From Fundicoccus sp052116145 (GTDB lineage: Bacteria; Bacillota; Bacilli; Lactobacillales; Aerococcaceae), in NCBI RefSeq assembly GCF_052116145.1, contig NZ_JBQKLQ010000003.1, positions 124,001 to 188,000 of the forward strand: a DNA stretch of 64,000 nucleotides, given 5' to 3'. The notes beneath the pieces were generated by a model that saw only the letters and a list, made by a program, of their open reading frames with translations, was not told the DNA's origin and did no database searches. Below are positions 1 through 6,957 of this stretch, piece by piece (within the stretch, counting starts at the first letter, position 1; each line of letters opens with the position of its first letter). The position numbers were made by a program, and so were the translations under genes.

Positions 1-966
1 TCCACGTGCTAGTGCAGGTTTCAAGATGTTAGATGCATCGATTGCACCTTCTGCACCACCTGCGCCGATTAATGTGTGTAATTCATCAATGAAGAGAATC
101 ACTTGGCCATCGGCTGCAATTTCTTCAATAATCTTCTTCATACGTTCTTCGAACTCACCGCGATATTTCGTACCTGCGACTAAAGATGCCATATCTAACA
201 TCATCAAGCGTTTGCTTGCGATATCTTCTGGTACTTCGCCGTCAATCATTCTTTGGGCTAAGCCTTCAGCAATCGCTGTTTTACCAACACCAGGTTCTCC
301 TACGAGGACTGGGTTGTTTTTCGAACGACGGCTAATGATTTGGATGATACGACGGATTTCTTTTTTACGACCAATAACTGGATCGAGTTTGCCATCACGA
401 GCGAGTTGTGTTAAGTCGCGCGCAACAGAATCTAATGTTGGTGTTTGGCTTGTTTCGGCTTGTTGACCTCTTTGGCGGCCATTGCCACGTTTGTTACCCA
501 TTTGAGCACGCTCGTTATTGCCATTAATACCAATTAATTCATAGATTTTTTTGCGTAATTCATTTATATTAATGCCTAAATTTTTCAATAAGACTGTTGC
601 TAAAATTTCTTCTTTTAACATACCTAATAGTAGATGTTCTGTGCCAACTTTTGGTGCACCTAGACGTTTGGCGTCATTAGATGCATTCATAATAATCTTT
701 TTAGATCTAGGTGAATAAGGAATGACGATTTCGCCTTCGACGCGCGGATTCACGACTTTGCCATGAATTATTTCAAGCTCCATCAATAGTGATTGATAGT
801 CGGCACCCACCTCGCGTAAAGCTTTTCCAGCAATTCCTTGTTCTTCACGGGCTAGTCCTAAAAGAATATGTTCTGTGCCTACCGCTTGATGTCTTAAATA
901 ATACGCTTGTTCAGCTGCGTATATCATGACTTGACGGGCACTCTCTGTAAATAGTTCTTCAAACAT
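1..966 (-). CDS. clpC: ATP-dependent Clp protease ATP-binding subunit ClpC (N-terminal part, runs off window)
   Basis: The first 322 codons are present; the gene continues beyond base 1. ClpC is a cytoplasmic AAA+ unfoldase that feeds ClpP and belongs to the heat and protein stress response. Visible: two N-terminal Clp repeat motifs (residues about 1-145, including TEHILLG and TEHLLLG), a Gly/Arg/Gln-rich linker (about 148-175), Walker A GEPGVGKT (223-230) and Walker B ILFIDE (290-295) of the first AAA domain. The ATG at 966 lies 12 bp after the ctsR stop, with AGAGGTG as ribosome binding site, so the two genes form one operon under the CtsR operator. The mcsA and mcsB genes found between ctsR and clpC in Bacillus are absent, as in many Lactobacillales. 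Very confident. Confidence 0.97.
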   Translation of the reverse strand, partial: MFEELFTESARQVMIYAAEQAYYLRHQAVGTEHILLGLAREEQGIAGKALREVGADYQSLLMELEIIHGKVVNPRVEGEIVIPYSPRSKKIIMNASNDAKRLGAPKVGTEHLLLGMLKEEILATVLLKNLGININELRKKIYELIGINGNNERAQMGNKRGNGRQRGQQAETSQTPTLDSVARDLTQLARDGKLDPVIGRKKEIRRIIQIISRRSKNNPVLVGEPGVGKTAIAEGLAQRMIDGEVPEDIASKRLMMLDMASLVAGTKYRGEFEERMKKIIEEIAADGQVILFIDELHTLIGAGGAEGAIDASNILKPALARG

Positions 967-978
967 TCATTTCACCTC

Positions 979-1446
979 TTACTTTATTGTATATCTTAGT
1001 TGTACTAAGAAAGTTTTGAGCAACATGGCTCTGGCAGATTGTTCTTGGCTTGAGATACTGTGCAATACTGATTTTTCTATGACCGATAAAATCAAGGTAC
1101 CTTCACGTTGAGTAATTATACCAGAATCTATCAACGTCTCAACCAAATTGATGCCATTTCGTTGATTGATTTGGCTACCAATTAATTCAATCATTTGGTC
1201 AATGTGATCCACTTCATCCACGACACGAATTTTAAATATGCGAATGTAGCCTCCACCACCACGTTTACTTTCGACCATGTAACCATGTTCTTGGGTAAAG
1301 CGCGTATTAATGACATAATTGATTTGTGAAGGGACGCAGTCAAAGCGTTCGGCTACATCGCTGCGTTTTATTTCTAATTGCTCATTATTACGTAAAAAAC
1401 CTTTTAGATACGCTTCGATAATGTCCGACATGTTACGTTGCGACAA
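979..1446 (-). CDS. ctsR: CtsR, class III heat-shock repressor
   Basis: A 155-residue dimeric winged helix-turn-helix repressor of clp genes. The N-terminal region carries the family signature NYVINTRFT (43-51) and the beta-wing RGGGG (62-66), which inserts into the minor groove of the CtsR box. Length is normal. I take the TTG at 1446 as start because AGGAGGGG lies five bases before it; an ATG five codons later is the alternative. It is the first gene of the ctsR-clpC operon and is preceded by a matching operator, so it is autoregulated. Confidence 0.95.
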   Translation of the reverse strand: MSQRNMSDIIEAYLKGFLRNNEQLEIKRSDVAERFDCVPSQINYVINTRFTQEHGYMVESKRGGGGYIRIFKIRVVDEVDHIDQMIELIGSQINQRNGINLVETLIDSGIITQREGTLILSVIEKSVLHSISSQEQSARAMLLKTFLVQLRYTIK

Positions 1447-1470
1447 AGTTACCCCTCCTTTTTCACTAAC

Positions 1471-1493
1471 ATTGACTTTCTTTGACTATTATA
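1471..1493 (-). promoter_or_regulatory. CtsR operator and -10 box of the ctsR-clpC promoter
   Basis: Reading the minus strand, TATAAT (1493-1488) is directly followed by AGTCAAAGAAAGTCAAT (1487-1471). This fits the CtsR heptad direct repeat (A/G)GTCAAA-NAN-(A/G)GTCAAA with one mismatch at the last base. A weak -35 (TTCTCA) lies 17 bp upstream. A CtsR dimer here would cover the transcription start, the usual autoregulation of ctsR. Confidence 0.85.
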
Positions 1494-1648
1494 CAATAAA
1501 GGATCGCTTTTGAGAAGTCTTTTGACCAACATTATCAGAACCGTTTGATTGCTGGGTTTATTTTGTTCGAAAGGTTATAAGAATAGCTTATAGTACGCTT
1601 TAATTTTCGATGGTGGCAGATTTTTATGTTTCAACATAGAATGTTTAT

Positions 1649-1662
1649 TGTAAGCGCTGACG
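1649..1662 (+). promoter_or_regulatory. Putative cre (CcpA) site before the CoA-transferase genes
   Basis: TGTAAGCGCTGACG matches the cre consensus TGWAANCGNTNWCA except for the last base. It lies about 57 bp before the start of the CoA-transferase alpha subunit, downstream of any plausible promoter (no strong -35/-10 pair is visible in 1514-1648), a position expected for carbon catabolite repression. Confidence 0.6.
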
Positions 1663-1718
1663 TTATGCGTCATTTTATTTAAAGGCCAAATATAAACTTT
1701 TTATAAGGGGGAAAACTC

Positions 1719-2444
1719 ATGGCAGAGATTATTACTGTCCAAGAAGCCGTAGCTAAAGTTAAACAAGGTGATTCTTTAGGTACTTCAGGTTTCTTAGGTG
1801 TATCGACACCGATTGAATTAATTAATGGCTTAGTAGAAGCCGGAACTAACGAATTAACTTTAGTACAACCAGTAACTGGTTATCCAGGTGAAGAGCACGA
1901 TGTGGGTAAATTAGCGGAAAACCGTCAAATCAAAAAATTTGTCGGCGCTCATACTGGAACGTCAAAAGCGTTCAACAAGCAATTTTTAGCGGGTGAAATC
2001 GAAGTAGATTACGTTCCAATGGGAACTGTTGTTGAAATGATTCGTGCAGGTGGCGCAGGTCTTGGTGCCGTTGTCACTCCAGTTGGTATCGGTACATTAC
2101 AAGAAGAAAAGCAAGACAAAATTGTACGTAATGGTCAAGAATACTTAATCTATGATCCCGTTAACCTAGATGTTGCCTTTATTAAAGCAAATAAAGCGGA
2201 CAAATATGGTAACTTATATAGTTTTGGTACGGCTAAATCAATTTCTGTTGAATTAGCTTTAGCTTCTAAGATTGTTATTGCGGAAGTTGATGAGATTATT
2301 GAAGTTGGCGACATCGCACCAACGGATGTAACAGTTCCTGGTATCTTAGTAGACTATATTATTCAAGGTCAAACTGAAGAAGAACGTTACGACTACTACC
2401 GTGAATTATGGGGTAGAAACAATATGTTGAGAGGAGAAGCATAA
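1719..2444 (+). CDS. CoA-transferase family I, alpha subunit (acetate/acetoacetate/butyrate type)
   Basis: 241 residues, the normal length for the A subunit of two-subunit 3-oxoacid or acetate CoA-transferases (AtoD, ScoA, CtfA type). These cytoplasmic enzymes move CoA between acyl-CoA and a free carboxylate, usually acetate. The N-terminal VKQGDSLGTSGFLG segment and the RAGGAGLGAVVTPVGIGT glycine-rich stretch (about residues 109-126) fit the CoA-binding fold. AAGGGGG lies nine bases before the ATG. The beta subunit follows after 2 bp, so both are co-translated. The substrate cannot be read from sequence; no acetoacetate or butyrate pathway genes lie nearby. A cre-like site upstream suggests catabolite control. 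Confidence 0.88.
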   Translation: MAEIITVQEAVAKVKQGDSLGTSGFLGVSTPIELINGLVEAGTNELTLVQPVTGYPGEEHDVGKLAENRQIKKFVGAHTGTSKAFNKQFLAGEIEVDYVPMGTVVEMIRAGGAGLGAVVTPVGIGTLQEEKQDKIVRNGQEYLIYDPVNLDVAFIKANKADKYGNLYSFGTAKSISVELALASKIVIAEVDEIIEVGDIAPTDVTVPGILVDYIIQGQTEEERYDYYRELWGRNNMLRGEA

Positions 2445-2446
2445 TA

Positions 2447-3100
2447 ATGAATCCAAAAGAATTGATTGCTCGTCGTATTGGACAAGAATTTAAAGATGGA
2501 GATATCGTTAACTTAGGTTTTGGTATCCCTAACGCTTCAGCAAATTATATTCCTGACGGCGTAAACGTTATTTTACAAGCAGAGAATGGTGCGCTTCGTT
2601 TTGGTGCTACACCAACAAAAGACACATTAACACCAGACTATGGTAACTCAGGGGGCGCACCAATCACTTTATTACCTGGTGCTTCAACATTTGATTTACA
2701 AACTTCATTTGCAATTATTCGTGGTGGACACGTTGATGTCACTGTTTTAGGTGCATTAGAAGTAGACCAAGCTGGTAACATTGCTAACTGGATGGTTCCA
2801 GGTGTAATGGCTCCAGGTATGGGTGGCGCGATGGATTTATTAGTTGGCGCTAAAAAAGTTATTGCTTCAATTCAACATACTGATAAAAAAGGTAACTCTA
2901 AATTATTAACTGAGTGTACTTTACCATTATCTGCAGCCAATGCAGTTGACATGGTGATCACTGAATTAGCAGTTTTTGAAATCAAAGACGGTAAATTCTA
3001 CTTAACAGAACACGCTCCTGGCGTAACTGTGGAAGAAATTTTAGAGAAAACAGCTGGTGAAGTGGTTGTTTCTGAAGATATTAAAGAGTTCTTCTCTTAA
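2447..3100 (+). CDS. CoA-transferase family I, beta subunit
   Basis: 217 residues, full length for the B subunit. It contains VNLGFGIPNA near residues 21-30 and the ENG motif whose glutamate (E46) corresponds to the catalytic Glu that forms the CoA thioester in this family (usually SENG; here AENG). The GNSGGAPITLLPG stretch and the GGHVDVTVLGALEVD motif are typical for the B subunit. It starts 2 bp after the alpha subunit and is followed by a structured terminator-like element. Physiological direction (acetate activation or product export) is not determined. Confidence 0.88.
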   Translation: MNPKELIARRIGQEFKDGDIVNLGFGIPNASANYIPDGVNVILQAENGALRFGATPTKDTLTPDYGNSGGAPITLLPGASTFDLQTSFAIIRGGHVDVTVLGALEVDQAGNIANWMVPGVMAPGMGGAMDLLVGAKKVIASIQHTDKKGNSKLLTECTLPLSAANAVDMVITELAVFEIKDGKFYLTEHAPGVTVEEILEKTAGEVVVSEDIKEFFS

Positions 3101-3132
3101 TATTACATAGGTTAACTTAATTTTTATTCCAA

Positions 3133-3205
3133 CCCGTGCAAATGTAAGACGCCTGAAAACTCACTGTTTCAGTGATGGCATCGAACATTTACACGGGTCT
3201 TTTAT
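3133..3205 (+). terminator. Long branched hairpin with T-rich tail after the CoA-transferase genes
   Basis: CCCGTGCAAATGT (3133-3145) pairs with ACATTTACACGGG (3185-3197) with a single mismatch and is followed by TCTTTTATTT. The enclosed 39 bases contain a second perfect hairpin, TCACTG-TTT-CAGTGA (3161-3175). It probably ends the CoA-transferase transcript, but it is larger than a simple intrinsic terminator. Confidence 0.7.
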
Positions 3206-3402
3206 TTACCCAATTTTCCCCCTAGTAAGTTAATAGTTTCGATGTTAGACTAATTAAGTTAAGTCATTATAAGACAGACGATTTCTTAAGCAACTAGAGT
3301 ATGTGTTTGTTTTTCTAAACTTTTAATAGTTAAGAAATTGTATAAATTGTGTGTTAGACTAGCTAATCAGATTGATTTAGTTTAAACTAGATGACAAATG
3401 AA

Positions 3403-3450
3403 CCACCATATATTGTGGTGGTTCTTTTCTTTTAACACAATATATGGCAA
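3403..3450 (+). promoter_or_regulatory. Pair of NrdR boxes upstream of nrdJ
   Basis: CCACCATATATTGTGG (3403-3418) and ACACAATATATGGCAA (3435-3450) both resemble the 16-bp NrdR box ACACWATATATWGTGT. Their centres are 32 bp apart, three helical turns, which is the spacing known for paired NrdR boxes. NrdR represses ribonucleotide reductase genes when dATP is high. Box 1 also sits in AACCACCA-N7-TGGTGGTT followed by CTTTTCTTTT, so it could double as a weak terminator. The rest of the 3201-3518 gap is AT-rich with no convincing promoter; extended -10 like TGTTAGACT occurs at 3243 and 3352. Confidence 0.75.
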
Positions 3451-3518
3451 TTCATCTATAAGAATACACGATGTTGACTTAAAGTTGATATTTCAGTAAA
3501 TAAAGGGGTAATGATAGG

Positions 3519-6116
3519 ATGGCTACAGAAATTAAAAAATACATTGAGTGGGATCAAGCTCAATTAAACAAAGATATTGAACAGTTTCCTCAGATTTTTC
3601 CGATGACCGATGACATGCAAATTACGCATAAAGGTGTTTCGCGTATGGTGATGCTCGATCGTTACGCCTTTAAAGATTCGGCCAAAACTACTTTAGCTCC
3701 TGGCGATTTAGTTGTGTTAACGGTTAAAGCAGATCCTAAATATCCTGCACGCGGGATTGGGATTGTTCAACAGTTAAATTTCGAACGCAATGAAGCAGTG
3801 ATTTGGTTAGAAGAAGAATACCGTGGTTCTTTAGAAGAGACACAAGAAAAAGAAAGCGGTCTTGTGACCCGTCATATTGACACTTTGGATAAGCCTTTAG
3901 AAGTTTATTATGAACAAATCGCTAAAAGAAATGCCCGTGGTTTAGCAGCGACAGAAACAACCCAAGCAGACCGTGAGACATCTTTTACTAAGTTTTACGA
4001 GCAATTAATGAGCATGAACTTTGTGCCAGCTGGTCGTGTCTTATATGGAGCTGGTTCGGAAACAGATGTGACTTACTTTAATTGTTATGTGATGCCTTTT
4101 GTGCCTGACTCGCGTGAGGGGATTTCAGATCACCGTAAAGAGGTGATGGAAATTATGTCGCGTGGTGGTGGTGTGGGAACCAACGGTTCAACTTTACGTC
4201 CACGTAATACATTAGCTCGTGGGGTTAATGGTAAATCTTCTGGTTCAGTTTCATGGTTGGATGATATCGCGCAATTAACGCACTTGGTTGAGCAAGGTGG
4301 TAGCCGTCGCGGTGCCCAAATGATTATGCTAGCGGATTGGCATCCAGATATTATTGAATTTATTATCTCAAAAATGCAAAATCCTCGAGTGTTACGTTAC
4401 TTGATTGAACAATCCAAAGACGAACAAATTCAACGCCTGGCAGAAGAAAAGTTAAAATTCTCACCTTTCTCAATGTCAGAAATTGAAATGTTTGAAAATA
4501 TTGTACGTTATAAAAACTTCCCAGGTCGTGGTGGTTTCACTGAAAGCAACATTACGGAAGCCGAAGCTAAAATTCGCGATGGCGGAACTTATAGCGTCCA
4601 TAATCCAGACTTCTTGACTGGAGCGAATATTTCAGTGACTTTAACGGATGACTTCATGCGAGCCATCGAAGAAGATGCTGACTGGCAATTAAGATTCCCA
4701 GATGTTGAAAACTACTCTAAGGAAGAAATGTCAGCTTATAACACGGACTGGCCAGTGGTTGGTGACGTACGTGAATGGGAAACAGACGGTTACGCGGTTA
4801 AAACTTACCGTACAATTCGTGCCCGTGAATTATGGAAGTTAATCAATATTTGTGCGACTTACTCAGCTGAACCTGGTATCTTCTTTATTGATAATGCCAA
4901 CAAAGACACCAATGCTAAAGCATACGGTCAAAAAGTTGTCGCAACAAATCCTTGCGGGGAACAACCTTTAGCACCTTATTCTGTGTGTAACTTAGCAGCT
5001 GTCAACTTGGCCAACATGGCCGATAAAGAAAATCACACGGTAGATTTTGAGAAATTAAAAGAAACCGTTCGTGTTGGTGTGCGTATGCAAGATAACGTCA
5101 TCGATGCGACGCCTTACTTCTTAGAAGCTAACCAAAAACAAGCGCTAGGTGAACGTCGTATTGGTTTAGGCGTGATGGGCTTGGCTGACTTATTGATCTA
5201 TACACAGAGCCTATACGGTTCAAAAGAAGGTAACCAAATCGTTAACGACGTCTTTGAGACTATGGCCATTACAGCTTACGAAACATCGATTGAATTAGCC
5301 AAAGAAAAAGGCAGCTTCCCATTCTTAATTGGTGAAACCGACCAAGAAACACAAGCATTACGTCAACGCTTCGTTGAAACTGGCTACATGCAAAAAATGC
5401 CTGCTCACATCCGTGAAGGGATCTTAGCACATGGTATCCGTAACTCTCATTTACTGACTGTTGCGCCAACAGGTAGTACAGGAACAATGGTCGGCGTAGC
5501 GACTGGTTTAGAGCCCTATTTTGCCTTTAAATATTTCAGAAGTGGTCGTCTAGGTAAATTCATTGAAGTGAATGCGGATATCGTTTCTGAATATTTAACT
5601 GCTCATCCTGAAGTGGATGAAAACAATTTACCGGAGTACTTCATTTCAGCGATGGAATTAGCTCCCGAAGCTCACGTTGATACACAAACCACCATTCAAT
5701 ATTGGGTGGATAGCTCGATTTCTAAAACGGTTAATGCGCCTAAAGGTTATACTGTTTCTCAAGTTGAGAAAGTATACGAAAGACTTTATAAAGGTGGCGC
5801 TAAAGGTGGAACGGTTTATGTGGACGGTTCCCGTGACTCACAAGTCCTCACTCTAGCCGCGGAAGAAAACGAAGTGGATCACATCGAATTATTCGAAATG
5901 GAAGAAACGCGCATTGTCGATGATAAAAACGAATTGCGTCAATTAGTTCAATTAGCTGAAACAGAACATTACTTAACTAAAGGTCATACAGATGACGTGG
6001 TTTACGGTTCAGAAGTGGGCGATACGTGTCCTATCTGTCGCCAAGGTGTCGTAGAAGATATCGGCGGCTGTAACACATGTATCAATTGTAACGCTCAGTT
6101 ACGTTGTGGCCTGTAG
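3519..6116 (+). CDS. nrdJ: Adenosylcobalamin-dependent (class II) ribonucleoside reductase NrdJ
   Basis: 865 residues. It reduces ribonucleotides to deoxyribonucleotides in the cytoplasm using a thiyl radical formed from adenosylcobalamin, so it works with or without oxygen. Visible: the Bacillus-type N-terminal region (LVVLTVKADPKYPARGIG, about 64-81), Cys189 in NCYVMP, NPCGEQPL at 477-484 with the radical Cys479 and Glu481, and Cys490 as partner of the Cys189 redox pair. The C-terminal tail has CPIC, CNTC, INC and RCG cysteines that re-reduce the active site. The ATG at 3519 follows AAAGGGG by about ten bases. NrdR boxes lie upstream, a terminator lies downstream, then the cobalamin adenosyltransferase gene that makes its cofactor. 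Confidence 0.95.
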   Translation: MATEIKKYIEWDQAQLNKDIEQFPQIFPMTDDMQITHKGVSRMVMLDRYAFKDSAKTTLAPGDLVVLTVKADPKYPARGIGIVQQLNFERNEAVIWLEEEYRGSLEETQEKESGLVTRHIDTLDKPLEVYYEQIAKRNARGLAATETTQADRETSFTKFYEQLMSMNFVPAGRVLYGAGSETDVTYFNCYVMPFVPDSREGISDHRKEVMEIMSRGGGVGTNGSTLRPRNTLARGVNGKSSGSVSWLDDIAQLTHLVEQGGSRRGAQMIMLADWHPDIIEFIISKMQNPRVLRYLIEQSKDEQIQRLAEEKLKFSPFSMSEIEMFENIVRYKNFPGRGGFTESNITEAEAKIRDGGTYSVHNPDFLTGANISVTLTDDFMRAIEEDADWQLRFPDVENYSKEEMSAYNTDWPVVGDVREWETDGYAVKTYRTIRARELWKLINICATYSAEPGIFFIDNANKDTNAKAYGQKVVATNPCGEQPLAPYSVCNLAAVNLANMADKENHTVDFEKLKETVRVGVRMQDNVIDATPYFLEANQKQALGERRIGLGVMGLADLLIYTQSLYGSKEGNQIVNDVFETMAITAYETSIELAKEKGSFPFLIGETDQETQALRQRFVETGYMQKMPAHIREGILAHGIRNSHLLTVAPTGSTGTMVGVATGLEPYFAFKYFRSGRLGKFIEVNADIVSEYLTAHPEVDENNLPEYFISAMELAPEAHVDTQTTIQYWVDSSISKTVNAPKGYTVSQVEKVYERLYKGGAKGGTVYVDGSRDSQVLTLAAEENEVDHIELFEMEETRIVDDKNELRQLVQLAETEHYLTKGHTDDVVYGSEVGDTCPICRQGVVEDIGGCNTCINCNAQLRCGL

Positions 6117-6136
6117 AGTCAACTAAGTAAACTCTC

Positions 6137-6170
6137 GCTAGACCCTTTTCAAAGTGGTCTAGCTTTTTTT
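6137..6170 (+). terminator. Intrinsic terminator after nrdJ
   Basis: GCTAGACC (6137-6144), an 11-base loop, GGTCTAGC (6156-6163) and a run of seven T. It separates nrdJ from pduO, although read-through into pduO, whose start is only 22 bp further, is likely because no separate promoter is visible. Confidence 0.88.
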
Positions 6171-6191
6171 ATAGCAAAGCAAGGAGGAAGA

Positions 6192-6785
6192 ATGATGCAA
6201 CTTTACACACGAACGGGTGATCATGGAACGACCCGAATTATTGGCGGAAAATCTGTCCATAAAAACAGTGCGCAAGTCGAAGCCTATGGGACGGTCGACG
6301 AATTGAACAGTATTCTCGGCATGGTGGCTGCTCACGGCGATCTGTGGCCGGAGCTGCAGACTGAAATTATGGCGATCCAACAATATCTGTTTGACTGCGG
6401 CAATGATTTGGCGACGCCTGGAGCTTCTGAGCGCTACCCTTTTCGCATGACGAGTGAGCACGTGACTTGGCTCGAAAGTCGCATTGATGCTTACAGCGAC
6501 ATCCCACCGGTTATCGAATCATTCATTTTGCCCGGCGGAAGTTCGCTGGCGGCCCTGATTCATTTGGCCCGCACTGTCACTCGACGCGCTGAGCGTTGCA
6601 CCGTGACGCTGCAGCAAAAGCAGGCCATCAACCCTGCCTGCCAGAAATTTCTCAACCGCCTCTCGGATTACTTTTTCGCCCTGGCCCGCCTGGCCAACCA
6701 CCGCCTCGGCGTCAAGGACGTTTTATACGAGCGCAGCGGCAAAGTCTTCCATAATGACTTAACCAAAGACCAAATTCCTAAGTAA
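6192..6785 (+). CDS. pduO: PduO-type ATP:cob(I)alamin adenosyltransferase
   Basis: 197 residues, full length for the trimeric PduO family, which transfers the adenosyl group of ATP to cob(I)alamin. Motifs: TRTGDHGTTRIIGG (6-19, the ATP-binding N-terminus), VDELNS (35-40) and RTVTRRAER (127-135, the conserved Arg-rich helix). AAGGAGG lies just before the tandem ATGATG start. Its product is the cofactor of the NrdJ enzyme encoded directly upstream, and it connects to the B12-uptake candidate near 45-46 kb. The 3' half (about 6480-6740) is clearly richer in G and C, with repeated GCC/CGC codons, than nrdJ or the glycosidase genes, which may mark separate ancestry. Confidence 0.93.
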   Translation: MMQLYTRTGDHGTTRIIGGKSVHKNSAQVEAYGTVDELNSILGMVAAHGDLWPELQTEIMAIQQYLFDCGNDLATPGASERYPFRMTSEHVTWLESRIDAYSDIPPVIESFILPGGSSLAALIHLARTVTRRAERCTVTLQQKQAINPACQKFLNRLSDYFFALARLANHRLGVKDVLYERSGKVFHNDLTKDQIPK

Positions 6786-6859
6786 GCCACAGGCAAAATA
6801 GTCCGCTAGCTTTCGCGTTTCCTTTGCTTGGCCACCATTAAAAAGACAGAAAGACCACA

Positions 6860-6906
6860 AAATACCCGCTACAGCTTCCTTGGGGAGAAAGCTGTAGCGG
6901 GTATTT
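6860..6906. terminator. Strong hairpin between convergent pduO and GH42 genes
   Basis: An 18-bp perfect stem, AAATACCCGCTACAGCTT (6860-6877) with its complement at 6889-6906 and an 11-base loop. It has no long T run on either side but lies between two genes that face each other, so it most likely stops both transcripts. Confidence 0.75.
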
Positions 6907-6957
6907 GCTGTGTGTGTGTATTCGCAAAAATATTTAGTGGCCTAATGAGACCGGGAA

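Noticed and set aside
26..466. 146-codon open frame on the plus strand
   Set aside because: It is the antisense of clpC, which has complete Clp N-domain and AAA motifs in the other strand.
3201..3518. Cobalamin riboswitch in front of nrdJ
   Set aside because: Looked for the CCCGCCACTG-type core and AGTCAG partner; neither is present. NrdR boxes explain the conserved-looking sequence.
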